Part shown: piece after piece, positions 1 through 10,004 of the stretch
Numbering within the stretch: the stretch's first letter is position 1
How the letters are laid out: each line of letters starts with the position of its first letter
DNA from: Aminobacter sp. HY435
GTDB taxonomy: Bacteria > Pseudomonadota > Alphaproteobacteria > Rhizobiales > Rhizobiaceae
Reading direction: 5' to 3'
DNA length: 64,000 nt
Assembly (NCBI RefSeq): GCF_027568395.1
Contig: NZ_JANKZL010000001.1
Coordinates: forward strand, 1-64,000
The notes under the pieces: model-generated
The model's database searches: none
What the model was told of the DNA's origin: nothing
What the model saw: only the letters and a program-made list of their open reading frames with translations
Program-made: the position numbers and the translations under genes

Positions 1-44
1 TCTCGACGCAGCGGCGTGAGGCGGGCATTCTTGTGGATGTTCAT
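1..44 (-). CDS. IS481-family transposase, N-terminal fragment (runs off the window)
   Basis: On the minus strand an ATG at 44 opens MNIHKNARLTPLRR, the start I recognise for IS481-family DDE transposases of rhizobial relatives. A GGAGGG sequence a few bases upstream is a good ribosome binding site. Only about 14 residues are visible, so neither the HTH nor the catalytic DDE residues can be checked, and it cannot be said whether the gene is intact. Confidence 0.6.
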   Translation of the reverse strand, partial: MNIHKNARLTPLRR

Positions 45-127
45 TCGGACCCTCCGGAGAGTGCTGTAGCTTGGTAACTCCAGTCTCCTCGGTCCGGTCC
101 GAATGGACAACCTCCTGAAAGCTCACA
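1..127 (-). mobile_element. Terminal part of an IS481-family insertion sequence, cut by the window edge
   Basis: The first 44 bases on the minus strand encode the N-terminus typical of IS481-family transposases, and the rest of the element lies outside the window. Read on the minus strand, the element appears to begin TGTGAGC at 127-121; IS481-family ends usually begin TGT. Immediately outside is CCTAGC (128-133), which fits the NCTAGN target reported for Bordetella IS481 (established knowledge, recalled). The exact boundary is inferred because the other end is not visible. Confidence 0.6.
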
Positions 128-149
128 CCTAGCGAACCTCGTCGCGTGC

Positions 150-1784
150 TCATGGCCGCGCGTCGTTGCGCTCGTCGGCGAAGATCGCAGGCGGCAGCGG
201 CTCGCGGTTGCGGATGATGTCGGCGCCCTTTTCGCCCATCATGATCGTCGGGCCGTTGGTGTTGCACGACGGCACGCGCGGCATCACCGAGCTGTCGCAG
301 ACGCGCAGGCCCTCGATGCCACGCACCTTGAGTTTGAGGTCGACAACGGCCATGTCGTCGGTGCCCATCTTGCAGGTGCCGACCGGGTGGTGGTCGGTCT
401 TGGCGTTGGCGCAGCCATAATCGAACAACGCCTCTTCCGATACCTTGCCCGGCCCCGGCAGGCGCTCGGCCAGCACGAAGGGCTTGAGTGCCGCCTGCTG
501 CATGATCTCGCGCGCGATCCTGAGACCTTCGATCGACATCTTGCGGTCGTGCGGATCTGCCCAGTAGTTCGGGTCGATCAGCGGGGCCGCCGCCGGGTCG
601 TTCGAGGCAAGGCGCACGGTGCCGCGCGAGCGCGGGTGCAGATAGGCCGAGTTCAGCGTCACGCCCGCATTCTTGAGCCGGGCCACGCCGGCCTCGATGC
701 CCGAGCCGAGCCCGAGATGGAACTGGATGTCGGGCGAGCGCGCGTCGGGGTCGGCATACCAGAACCCGCCTGTCTCAAAGAGGCTCGACGTCACCGGCCC
801 GGTGCGGAACAGCACATATTGCAGCCCGGCCCACAGCGTCCGGTACAGCTTGGTGACATTGTCGTAGGTGTGATCGCCGGTGCATTCGGAAATGACGAAC
901 AGGTCGAGGTGATCCTGCATGTTCTCGCCGACGCCCTTGAGGTCGTGGACGACAGGAACGCCAACGCTTTTCAGGTGATCGGCCGGGCCGATGCCTGACT
1001 GCAGCAGAAGTTTCGGCGAGCCGATGGCGCCCGAGGCCACCAGCACTTCGCGTTCAGCGCGGATGATCTCGGTGCTGTTGCCGCTGGCGATCTCGACACC
1101 GACCACCCTGCCCTTCTCGACCACGATGCGCGTCACCCGCGCGCCCAAACGGACGGTCAGATTGCGCCGGTCCTTGATCGGGCTGAGATAGGCCATCGAG
1201 GCCGAAGAGCGGCGTTTGTTGCGCTGGGTCAGCTGATAGAAACCGACGCCGGCCTGCTGCTTGCCGTTGAAGTCGTGGTTGTAGGGAATGCCAAGCTCCT
1301 GGCCGGCACGGATATAGGCGTCGCAGATCGGCAGCGCAGCCGACGGCATCGACACGCCCAAGGGCCCGCCATAGCCATGATAGTCATCGGCAAAACGCTG
1401 GTTGTCTTCCGAGCGCTTGAAATAGGGCAACACAGAGCGGTAATCCCAGTCGGTGCAGCCGTCCTCGCTCGCCCACAAATCGTAGTCGGCGGCGTTGCCG
1501 CGCGTGTAGAGCTGGGCGTTGATGCTGGAGCCGCCGCCGATCACCTTGGCCTGGGTGTAGCGCAAAACGCGGTTCTTCATGTGCTTCTGCGGCACGGTTT
1601 CCCAGCCCCAGCTGGCCACCCCCTTGGTCATCTTGGCGAAGCCCGCCGGCATGTGGAACAGCGGGTTCCAGTCGCCGCCACCCGCTTCGAGCAAAAGTAC
1701 GCGCACGTCCGCGTCTTCGCTCAGCCGATTGGCGAGGACGCAGCCGGCCGGACCGGCACCGGTGATGATGTAGTCGTAGGTCAT
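150..1784 (-). CDS. GMC-family FAD oxidoreductase (alcohol/choline dehydrogenase-like)
   Basis: Predicted FAD-dependent dehydrogenase of 544 aa, normal length for the glucose-methanol-choline family. The N-terminus carries the dinucleotide-binding GAGPAGCVLANRLSED at residues 9-24. The GMC signature GGGSSIN follows near residue 85, and the C-terminal active-site pair is seen as DHHPVGTCKMG and NTNGP. It would oxidise an alcohol or sugar hydroxyl and pass electrons to a quinone, cytochrome or oxygen. It is the last gene of the minus-strand catabolic operon headed by the LacI regulator, 11 bp after an SDR, and the operon holds a second, divergent GMC enzyme. The substrate cannot be read from sequence; the sugar-type ABC importer in the operon suggests a sugar, cyclitol or derivative. 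Its stop lies close to the IS481 end. Confidence 0.88.
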   Translation of the reverse strand: MTYDYIITGAGPAGCVLANRLSEDADVRVLLLEAGGGDWNPLFHMPAGFAKMTKGVASWGWETVPQKHMKNRVLRYTQAKVIGGGSSINAQLYTRGNAADYDLWASEDGCTDWDYRSVLPYFKRSEDNQRFADDYHGYGGPLGVSMPSAALPICDAYIRAGQELGIPYNHDFNGKQQAGVGFYQLTQRNKRRSSASMAYLSPIKDRRNLTVRLGARVTRIVVEKGRVVGVEIASGNSTEIIRAEREVLVASGAIGSPKLLLQSGIGPADHLKSVGVPVVHDLKGVGENMQDHLDLFVISECTGDHTYDNVTKLYRTLWAGLQYVLFRTGPVTSSLFETGGFWYADPDARSPDIQFHLGLGSGIEAGVARLKNAGVTLNSAYLHPRSRGTVRLASNDPAAAPLIDPNYWADPHDRKMSIEGLRIAREIMQQAALKPFVLAERLPGPGKVSEEALFDYGCANAKTDHHPVGTCKMGTDDMAVVDLKLKVRGIEGLRVCDSSVMPRVPSCNTNGPTIMMGEKGADIIRNREPLPPAIFADERNDARP

Positions 1785-1795
1785 CCCGAAAACTC

Positions 1796-2572
1796 TCAGA
1801 GACGCGCGACGGACAATGCGCCGTCGGCCTTGATGATGGTGCCCGTAGCGAAACCGAAGCCGCCGCTGGCAAGTGCTGCCGCGATGCGGCCGACATCGTC
1901 GGGCTCGCCCCAGCGCTTGACCGGCACAAGCCCGTCGGCGATCAGCCGGTCGTATTTTTCCGAAACCTTGGCCGTCATGTCGGAGCGGATGATCCCGGGC
2001 CGGATCTCGAACACGTCGATGCCGGTGCCGGCGAGCCGCAGCGTCAGCCCTTGCGTGAAGGCGGCGAGCCCGGCCTTCGACATGCAGTAGTCGAGCCGTT
2101 CGGGCGAGGTCATCTCGGCCGAGATCGAGGTGATGTTGATGATCGATCGCCGCTGGCCTGGATGCGGCATGGCCAGCATGGCGCGCAGCACAGCCTGCGT
2201 GAAGAACACCGTGCCGCGCAAATTGACCGCCATGATGGCGTCGTAGTTCTCGGACGAAAGCTCGAGGAAATCGCCTCGCACCCTGGACGCGATGCCGGCA
2301 TTGTTGACCAGGCAGTCGAGCCGCCCGAAGTGGTCGACGATCGTCGCCACCGTCGCCGCGTGTCCCTCGATCTCGGCAAGGTCGGAGGCGACGAACAGTA
2401 CCTTTGCGCCATGCTTTTCGAGGCCGGATACGGTCTCCGTCGCAGTCTTGTCCTCTTCCCGGTCGGTGATGGCGAGGTCGAAGCCTGCCACGGCCAATGC
2501 CCTTGCCACGGCAAGGCCAATGCCGCGGCGGGCGCCGGTCACCAGCGCCACGGGTTTCGCCTGGGCGCTCAT
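1796..2572 (-). CDS. SDR-family oxidoreductase
   Basis: Short-chain dehydrogenase/reductase of 258 aa. The start at 2572 (MSAQAKPVALVTG) is chosen because it overlaps the stop of the upstream GMC gene as ATGA and puts the TGARRGIG nucleotide-binding loop at the usual place. NNAG and the catalytic Y-x3-K (YCMSK) are present. It probably interconverts a hydroxyl and a ketone using NAD(P)H within the LacI-controlled catabolic operon, between the two GMC oxidoreductases. The substrate is unknown. A longer reading to 2767 exists but has no SDR homology upstream of this start. Confidence 0.87.
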   Translation of the reverse strand: MSAQAKPVALVTGARRGIGLAVARALAVAGFDLAITDREEDKTATETVSGLEKHGAKVLFVASDLAEIEGHAATVATIVDHFGRLDCLVNNAGIASRVRGDFLELSSENYDAIMAVNLRGTVFFTQAVLRAMLAMPHPGQRRSIINITSISAEMTSPERLDYCMSKAGLAAFTQGLTLRLAGTGIDVFEIRPGIIRSDMTAKVSEKYDRLIADGLVPVKRWGEPDDVGRIAAALASGGFGFATGTIIKADGALSVARL

Positions 2573-4074
2573 GCCGCCATATCCCTTTGCGCGATATGGT
2601 CGGCCACCCGCAGCGCCTGGGCCGCGATGGTCAGCGCCGGATTGACCGCAGCCGATGCCGGCAGGAAGCTCGCGTCGACGACAAACAAATTGGGATGGTC
2701 GAAGGCCCGGCAAAAGACGTCGAGCGGCGCCTGCGCAGGGTCGTTGCCCATCCGCACCGTGCCGCATTGGTGCGACGGCGTGCGCTTGTCGAAGGCACGT
2801 GACACAACGACCGGAAAGCCTGCGCTGCGCAACACGTGCTTGAGCTTGGCAACCAGCCGTTCATGCGCCTCCCAGTTGCTGCGCACCCATTTCAGCACGA
2901 TGCGCTCGCCATCGACCATGACGCGGCTTTCCTGCGACGGCAGGTCTTCGCTCATCGCGTAGAAATCGATCGAATGCGCGGTCACCCGGTTCAGCAGCCA
3001 TTCCGGCACCGCCGGCATCGAACCTTTCAGGATCGTTCCCGAGATGCGACCGAGCAGTTGCACATTGCCCAGCGGTGGCCCGCCCTCTCCATCGCTGAGA
3101 TAGAAATCGTTGAAACCAAAAGTCTTCTGGTAGACCGAATCGTTGCGGAACCATGGGCTTATGGCAATCACCGCCGTCGAGTTGTGGTTCATGAAGTTGC
3201 GGCCGACCTGGTCGGAGCGATTGGCCAACCCGGTCGGATTGGCATCATTGGCCGAGCGCAGCAGAAGCACCGCCGACTGCACCGCGCCCGCCGACAGGAT
3301 CACCAGCTTCGGCCTCAGCACCACGGCCTCGCCGTTGCGGAGATAGTGAACCGCGACGATCCGGCCGGCCGGGCCGCTCTCCAGCCGGGTCACCCGCGAG
3401 CCGGTCTGCAGCTTGACGTTGTCGTGCTTGAGTGCAGCAGCCAGCGCCGCCGTCTCGGCGTCCATCTTGCCGTCGAAGCTGTTGGGGTGCGCGTCCCACG
3501 GCGTCTTGCCCTTGGCGAGCCAGCGCTCGATGTCGACCCCCAGCGGCAGCGAGAAGGGATGCACCCCCTTGGCCTTGAGACGCGCCCGCACCTTCGAAAT
3601 CGCCGGCTCGTCGGCAACCGGCCTCAAGCCATAAGGCTTCGAATGCACCGGTTCGGTCGGGTCTTCGTCGAGCGCGCCACGCACCTGGTAGAGCTCTTCG
3701 GCGAGGCCGTACCACGGCTCCAGTTCCTCATAGGCAAACGGCCATGCCGGCGACACGCCGTCGAGATGCTGCATCTCGGCGAAATCCTCGCGGCGATAGC
3801 GCGTCAGCACGGCGCCGTAGAACTTCGAATTGCCGCCGACATTGTAGTAATTACCGGGGATGAAGCCGGTGCCATCGGCTTCGTACCAGGTTTCGTCGGG
3901 ACGGAAGTGGCCGCGCTGGAAGATGGCGCGTTGATCACGGTTTTCCGGCCGGTCCTCGATGTGACCGCCGGTCTCCAGGATCAGGATTTCGGCACCGGTT
4001 GCAGCGAGGCCGGCAGCGACGGTCGCGCCGCCGACACCCGAGCCGATGATGACGATATCAGGCTGTCCGGACAT
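2569..4074 (-). CDS. GMC-family oxidoreductase, sugar dehydrogenase-like
   Basis: FAD-dependent oxidoreductase of 501 aa starting MSGQPDIVIIGSGVGGATVA (GxGxxG at residues 11-16). The C-terminal half has PSHQCGTVRMG and NPALTIAA, carrying the His and Asn expected at a GMC active site. It is more like the gluconate/fructose dehydrogenase large-subunit group than the choline dehydrogenase group, so a membrane or cytochrome partner is possible, but none is encoded nearby. It begins two bases after the ABC ATPase stop and overlaps the following SDR by 4 bp, so all three are probably translated together. The start at 4074 is preferred over upstream in-frame codons, which would extend into the ATPase gene. 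Confidence 0.87.
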   Translation of the reverse strand: MSGQPDIVIIGSGVGGATVAAGLAATGAEILILETGGHIEDRPENRDQRAIFQRGHFRPDETWYEADGTGFIPGNYYNVGGNSKFYGAVLTRYRREDFAEMQHLDGVSPAWPFAYEELEPWYGLAEELYQVRGALDEDPTEPVHSKPYGLRPVADEPAISKVRARLKAKGVHPFSLPLGVDIERWLAKGKTPWDAHPNSFDGKMDAETAALAAALKHDNVKLQTGSRVTRLESGPAGRIVAVHYLRNGEAVVLRPKLVILSAGAVQSAVLLLRSANDANPTGLANRSDQVGRNFMNHNSTAVIAISPWFRNDSVYQKTFGFNDFYLSDGEGGPPLGNVQLLGRISGTILKGSMPAVPEWLLNRVTAHSIDFYAMSEDLPSQESRVMVDGERIVLKWVRSNWEAHERLVAKLKHVLRSAGFPVVVSRAFDKRTPSHQCGTVRMGNDPAQAPLDVFCRAFDHPNLFVVDASFLPASAAVNPALTIAAQALRVADHIAQRDMAA

Positions 4075-4075
4075 G

Positions 4076-5191
<1,116 letters not shown>

Positions 5192-5195
5192 GGGC

Positions 5196-6077
5196 TTACC
5201 CCTTGACCGCGCCGGCCATCAGGCCGCGCACGAAGTAGCGTCCGGAGACGATGTAGACGATGAGGGTGGGAAGCGCGGCCAGGATCGCACCGGCGAAATG
5301 GACGTTGTATTCCTTCACACCGGTCGACGAGTTCACCAAATTGTTCAGCGCCACGGTGAGCGGGATGGAGTTGAAGCCTGAAAAGGACGAGCCGAACAGG
5401 AAGTCGTTCCAGATGTTGGTGAACTGCCAGATGACGGTGACGACGATGATCGGTCCCGACGACGGCAACAGGATGCGCCGGAATATCTGGAAGAAGCCGG
5501 CGCCGTCGATTTGTGCCGCACGGATCAGCTCGGTCGGGAATGCTTCATAGTAGTTGCGGAAGAACAGCGTGGTGAAGCCGAGGCCGTAGATAGCGTGGAT
5601 CAGCACCAGCCCGGTGATGGTGCCGGCAAGGCCGGTCAGGCCGAGGATGCGGGCCGACGGGATCAGCACGATCTGGAACGGTATGAAGCAGGCCAGCAGC
5701 ATCAGGCCGAAGACGATGTTGTCACCCTTGAAGCGCCATTTGGTCAGCACATAGCCGTTGAGCGCGCCGAGGATGGTCGACAGCGCCACCGCCGGCACGA
5801 CCATCATCACCGAGTTCAGGAAATAGGGCTTCAGCCCGGTCGGCGAAACACCGATCTGCGCCGTCGACCAGGCCGAAAGCCAAGGCGCGATGGTCCATTG
5901 CTGCGGCAGCGCCAGCATGTTGCCCTGGCGGATCTCGTCCAGCGGCTTCAGCGAGTTCACCACCATGACGTAGAGCGGCAGCAGGTAATAGACTGCAAAC
6001 AGGATGAGCACGGCATAGATGAGCGCGCGGGCGAAAATGCCGTTGCGGGTTGCGACGTCCTGGGAAGCGGCGCTCAT
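5196..6077 (-). CDS. Carbohydrate ABC transporter permease (MalG/UgpE type)
   Basis: Integral membrane permease of 293 aa with about six hydrophobic segments. The cytoplasmic EAA loop near residue 190 contains LIRAAQIDGAGFFQIFRRI, which docks the ATPase. The start MSAASQDV at 6077 is chosen because its ATG overlaps the stop of the partner permease (ATGA); a much longer upstream reading is only frame-shadow of that gene. Together with the upstream MalF-like subunit it forms the heterodimeric channel of the sugar-type importer. Confidence 0.93.
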   Translation of the reverse strand: MSAASQDVATRNGIFARALIYAVLILFAVYYLLPLYVMVVNSLKPLDEIRQGNMLALPQQWTIAPWLSAWSTAQIGVSPTGLKPYFLNSVMMVVPAVALSTILGALNGYVLTKWRFKGDNIVFGLMLLACFIPFQIVLIPSARILGLTGLAGTITGLVLIHAIYGLGFTTLFFRNYYEAFPTELIRAAQIDGAGFFQIFRRILLPSSGPIIVVTVIWQFTNIWNDFLFGSSFSGFNSIPLTVALNNLVNSSTGVKEYNVHFAGAILAALPTLIVYIVSGRYFVRGLMAGAVKG

Positions 6078-6991
6078 TTCTTCTTCCCCCCGAGCTCGGA
6101 GTACAGATAGGGCACGATGATCGCGAAGATCATCATCATCATGATGATCGCAGACGCGGCACCCATGCCCATTTCGTTGCGGCCGAAGGTGAATTTCTGC
6201 ATGAACAAAGCTGGCGTCCAGGTCGCGGTGCCGGGGCCGCCGTCGGTCATCGCCACGACAAGGTCGTAGGACTTGATGGCGAGGTGGGCGAGCACCACGA
6301 AGGCGGAGAGGAACACCGGCCGCATCAGCGGAATGATGATCCGGCGATAGATGGTCAGGGTCGAGGCGCCGTCGATCTGGGCCGCCTTGATGATCTCGTT
6401 GTCGACGCCGCGCAGGCCGGCGAGGAACATCGCCATGACGAAGCCCGACGACTGCCAGACCGCGGCAATGACGATGGTGTAGATCGCCATCTGGCCTTCC
6501 TTGATCCAGCGGAACGAGAAGCTCTCCCAGCCCCACGACTGCATCACGTGCTCAAGGCCGATGCCGGGATCGAGAAACCATTTCCAGGCGACGCCGGTGA
6601 CGATGAAGGACAGCGCCATCGGGTAGAGGTAGATCGGGCGCAGCACGCCCTCGCCGCGGATTTTCTGGTCGAGGAAGATCGCCAGCGCCAGCCCGATGAA
6701 GCTGCATATGACGATGTACAGCACCGAAAAGATCGCGAGGTTCTTCAGCGCCGTGATCCAGTTGGGATGGTTGAACAGCCTGACATAGTTGTTCAGGCCG
6801 ACCCAGGTCGAGAAATCGGGCAAAAGCTTCGAACCGGAGAACGACAGGAAGGCCGTGAAGACGATGAAGCCGTAGACGAAGATCAGGATCAACGCGAAGC
6901 TCGGCGCCAACACGATCTTCGGCAGCAGGTCCTGCAGCGTCGCGCGCGGGTTCGTTACCGCGCGAGGTGCGGTCGTGGTGAGTTCGGCCAT
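6074..6991 (-). CDS. Carbohydrate ABC transporter permease (MalF/UgpA type)
   Basis: Permease partner of 305 aa with an EAA loop (IIKAAQIDGAS, then YRRIIIP) and about six membrane spans. The start MAELTTTAPRA at 6991 is preferred because GGAG lies 8 bases upstream; an ATG at 7009 has its purine run abutting the codon. The gene is separated from the binding-protein gene by 155 bp holding a strong hairpin, an arrangement known from malE-malF type operons, where it lets the binding protein be made in excess. Confidence 0.93.
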   Translation of the reverse strand: MAELTTTAPRAVTNPRATLQDLLPKIVLAPSFALILIFVYGFIVFTAFLSFSGSKLLPDFSTWVGLNNYVRLFNHPNWITALKNLAIFSVLYIVICSFIGLALAIFLDQKIRGEGVLRPIYLYPMALSFIVTGVAWKWFLDPGIGLEHVMQSWGWESFSFRWIKEGQMAIYTIVIAAVWQSSGFVMAMFLAGLRGVDNEIIKAAQIDGASTLTIYRRIIIPLMRPVFLSAFVVLAHLAIKSYDLVVAMTDGGPGTATWTPALFMQKFTFGRNEMGMGAASAIIMMMMIFAIIVPYLYSELGGKKK

Positions 6992-7089
6992 GCGTCGATC
7001 TCCAATCATTCCCTGGTGGTGCCGCCCCTCATCCCCTGCCGGACCCCGTGAAAGAAGGGCAGAAGGAGAAAGCTCCGGCATTGACGCCC

Positions 7090-7118
7090 CCCTCTCCCCG
7101 TTTTTCACGGGGAGAGGG
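7090..7118. repeat. Intergenic palindrome (REP-like hairpin) between binding protein and permease genes
   Basis: CCCTCTCCCCGT at 7090-7101 pairs perfectly with ACGGGGAGAGGG at 7107-7118 around a TTTTC loop, giving a 12-bp GC-rich stem. It has no U-tract in the direction of transcription (minus strand). It resembles intergenic palindromes common in Mesorhizobium-like genomes and probably limits readthrough or stabilises the upstream binding-protein message. Confidence 0.8.
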
Positions 7119-7146
7119 TAAGGGTGAGGGGCAGTTTAGCGACGTA

Positions 7147-8400
7147 TCAGCCTTTTGCTGCGGCAACCGCTTCGGCCAGCGCCTTGGCGGCGGCCTTGGA
7201 GTCGAGCTCTCCGTTGAAGTGGCGTGTCACGACGTCATAGAGCGCGTTCTTCACCGCGGCCGGTGCGGCATAGCCATGGGCCATCGAGCCGAACAGCTTG
7301 CCGCCGGAGCTGGCTTCCGCCAGGTCCTTGATGCCCTTCTTGCCGCAATCGTCGAAGGCGGTGTCAGGCACGTCGGTCCGCGCCGGCACCGAGCCCTTGA
7401 CCACGTTGAACGACGACTGGAAGGCCGGATCCTCGATGTCGGCGGCCATCTGCAGCTGCGCCTTCTTCTTGTCGTCGCCGACCTTGAACATCATGAACAT
7501 GTCCGAGTTGAAGGTCACCGCGCCCTGCGTGCCGGGGAAGCGGATGCAGACGAAGTCGGTGCCCGGCTTCTGGCCCGCCTTGAGGAATTCGCCCTTGGCC
7601 CAGTCACCCATCATCTGCATGCCGGCCTTGCCTTCGATGACCATTGCCGAAGCAAGGTTCCAGTCGCGGCCGGAGAAGTCCTTGTCGACATAGCTCTTGA
7701 GCTTGGCCATGCGGTCGAAGGCTTCGACCATCTTGTCACCGCCAAGTGCCGCCGGATCGAGATCGATCATCGACTGCTTGTAGAAGTCAGTGCCAAGCGA
7801 CAGCACGACGGAGTCGAAGATCGTCGCATCCTGCCAGGCCTGGCCGCCATGGCCGAGCGGGGTGATGCCGTTGGCCTGCATCTTGTCGAGCACGGCGACC
7901 AGCTCGTCCCAGCTCTCCGGCGCCTTGCCGCCAGCGGCGTCGAGCGCTTTCTTGGAGATCCAGACCCAGTTGGTCGAGTGCACGTTCACAGGAGCGGCGA
8001 TCCACTTGCCGTCATGCTTGGCGAAGTTCTGCAGCGCTGCCGGAACGACCTTGTCCCAGCCTTCCTTGTCGGCCACTTCGCCGAGATCGCCGACGACGCC
8101 CTGGTTGGCCCAGTCGGTGATGTCGAAGCCTAGCGCCTGCACGGCGGTGGGCGGATCGCCTGCGGTGACGCGGGCGCGCAGCGCGGTCATCGCCGCTTCG
8201 CCGCCGCCGCCGGCGACCGGCATGTCCTTCCAGGTCACGCCCTGGGCTTCCAGGTTCTTCTTCAGCACGTCGAGCGCGGCTGCCTCGCCGCCTGACGTCC
8301 ACCAGTGCAGCACTTCGACACTTTCCTCGGCATGCGCCATCGGCATCGGCGCGGCCAACAGTGCCGCCACAGCTGCCGTACTCATCAAAAACTTACGCAT
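7147..8400 (-). CDS. Sugar ABC transporter substrate-binding protein
   Basis: Periplasmic extracellular solute-binding protein (family 1, MalE-like), 417 aa. A Sec signal peptide is clear: basic n-region MRK, a hydrophobic stretch, and cleavage after AHA near residue 24. The mature protein opens with [16 protein letters not shown], a hallmark of carbohydrate-binding proteins of this family ([10 protein letters not shown]). Cognate permeases and ATPase follow on the same strand after the hairpin. The ligand is probably a sugar or sugar-like compound. Confidence 0.94.
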   Translation of the reverse strand: MRKFLMSTAAVAALLAAPMPMAHAEESVEVLHWWTSGGEAAALDVLKKNLEAQGVTWKDMPVAGGGGEAAMTALRARVTAGDPPTAVQALGFDITDWANQGVVGDLGEVADKEGWDKVVPAALQNFAKHDGKWIAAPVNVHSTNWVWISKKALDAAGGKAPESWDELVAVLDKMQANGITPLGHGGQAWQDATIFDSVVLSLGTDFYKQSMIDLDPAALGGDKMVEAFDRMAKLKSYVDKDFSGRDWNLASAMVIEGKAGMQMMGDWAKGEFLKAGQKPGTDFVCIRFPGTQGAVTFNSDMFMMFKVGDDKKKAQLQMAADIEDPAFQSSFNVVKGSVPARTDVPDTAFDDCGKKGIKDLAEASSGGKLFGSMAHGYAAPAAVKNALYDVVTRHFNGELDSKAAAKALAEAVAAAKG

Positions 8401-8483
8401 TCCAGTTCCTCCCGGGTTGCAAGTTCCTCACGCATCATTGCGTGACATAAGTTCCCCTTGGCCCCGCCTCGGGGAATTTCTCC

Positions 8484-10004
8484 TCAGGTCCGCGCCTCCT
8501 TCGGCATCCAGTGTCCGGTGCGCGGTCCGATATGCATGTTGAGCGTCTTGGTCTCGGTGTAGTCCTCGACCGCATGGCGGCCGAGTTCGCGGCCGATGCC
8601 CGACTGGCGGTAGCCGCCGAAGGGCAGTTCCGACGCACCGTCCATGAAGGTGTTTATCCAGATGGTGCCCGCGCGCACACGGCGACCGACAGTCAGGCAG
8701 GTGTCGAAATCGCGGCTCCACACGCCGGCCGACAGGCCATAGTCGATCGAATTGGCGATGCGGATCGCCTCGTCAGTGGTCTCGAAGGCAAGCACCGAAA
8801 GCACCGGTCCGAACACCTCCTCTTTCGCCACCGCCATGTCGGGGGCGACCGACGACAGGATCGTCGGCTCCATGAACTGGCCAAGGCCGAGATCGGCGGC
8901 AGACCCGCCGATGGCGACGTCAGCGCCATTGTCGCTCGCACCTTTCACGTAACTAACGATCTTCGCAAGATGCTGCGGCGTGATGATAGCACCAACCTGC
9001 GTTTCGGGGTCGAGCGGATCGCCGACCTTGACCTTGGCCGACAGTGCCGCGACGCGGCTGGTCACCTCGTCCAAAATGTCGCGATGGACGATCAGGCGCG
9101 AGCCGGCGTTGCAGCATTCGCCGGCGTTGAAGTAGGCGCCGAACACCGCCGCATCGATGAAGTCGTCGAGATTGGCGTCGGGGAAGACGACCTGCGGGTT
9201 CTTGCCTCCAAGCTCCAGCGACACCTTCTTCAGCGTCTGCGCGGCATTCGCCATGGTCAGCCGCCCGATGCCGGTCGATCCGGTGAACGACACCATGTCG
9301 ATATCTGGGTGGCTGGTCAGCGGGGCGCCTGCTTCCGGGCCGGTGCCGACGATGATGTTGACCACGCCGTCAGGCACGCCGGCGGCTTGCAGAATCTCGC
9401 CCAGCACCAGCGTCGAGCCGGATGTCAGCTCCGACGGCTTGACGACGGCCGTGCAGCCGGCGGCCAGCGCGAAGGGCAGCTTCTGGCTGACGATCAGGAA
9501 CGGGAAGTTCCACGGCGTGATGATCGACACCACGCCGATCGCCTCGCGCAGCACGACGCCCAGCGTGCCGTCGCCCAGCGTGTTGTAGCTCTCGCCATGC
9601 AGGTCGCGCGCAAGGGCCGCCGCATAGCGCCAGATGTCGGCGGCGCCACCGAGTTCGCCCTTGGCCTGCGAGATCGGCTTGCCTGACTCGATGCAGTCGA
9701 GGAACGCCAGTTCGTCGGCACGCTCGTCGATGATGTCGGCAGCCCTGAGCAGGATGCGCGAGCGCTCGGCGCCGGTCATGCGCGGCCAGTGGCCGTCGTC
9801 GAAAGCTTTCCGCGCGGACGCGATGGCACGGTTCGCGTCGACTGCCGTCGCAGCCTCGTAGCGGCTAACAACGGTGCCGTGGCCGGGGCTGGAACGCTCA
9901 ATGGCCTTGCCTTCGGCGCCTGATGTCCACTTGCCGTCGATCAGCATCTTGAACTCGCGGACCTTGAAGCCGTCGAGCGGCTTGGGGCGCATCAGGACCG
10001 TCAT
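8484..10004 (-). CDS. NAD(P)-dependent aldehyde dehydrogenase
   Basis: Aldehyde dehydrogenase of 506 aa that would oxidise an aldehyde to the acid. The catalytic Cys lies in GECCNAGSR, the general-base Glu in LELGGKNP, and the coenzyme motif FTGSTGIG is present. The start MTVLMRPKP at 10004 is preferred: its ATG overlaps the enoyl-CoA hydratase stop (TGATG) and AGGAG lies 7 bases upstream, while the ATG two codons earlier is too close to that site. In the operon it could feed acid product to the CoA-transferase. Confidence 0.93.
   Translation of the reverse strand: MTVLMRPKPLDGFKVREFKMLIDGKWTSGAEGKAIERSSPGHGTVVSRYEAATAVDANRAIASARKAFDDGHWPRMTGAERSRILLRAADIIDERADELAFLDCIESGKPISQAKGELGGAADIWRYAAALARDLHGESYNTLGDGTLGVVLREAIGVVSIITPWNFPFLIVSQKLPFALAAGCTAVVKPSELTSGSTLVLGEILQAAGVPDGVVNIIVGTGPEAGAPLTSHPDIDMVSFTGSTGIGRLTMANAAQTLKKVSLELGGKNPQVVFPDANLDDFIDAAVFGAYFNAGECCNAGSRLIVHRDILDEVTSRVAALSAKVKVGDPLDPETQVGAIITPQHLAKIVSYVKGASDNGADVAIGGSAADLGLGQFMEPTILSSVAPDMAVAKEEVFGPVLSVLAFETTDEAIRIANSIDYGLSAGVWSRDFDTCLTVGRRVRAGTIWINTFMDGASELPFGGYRQSGIGRELGRHAVEDYTETKTLNMHIGPRTGHWMPKEART

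Noticed and set aside
387-998. Long plus-strand frames opposite the GMC genes and, more generally, frames antisense to the SDR, thiolase and Liv genes
   Set aside because: They follow the third-position GC pattern of the real genes on the other strand and encode Arg/Ala/His-rich sequences without domains.
8401-8483. Separate promoter for the sugar-binding protein gene
   Set aside because: The 83-bp gap has a ribosome binding region but no convincing -35/-10 pair or operator; co-transcription with the upstream genes is more likely.
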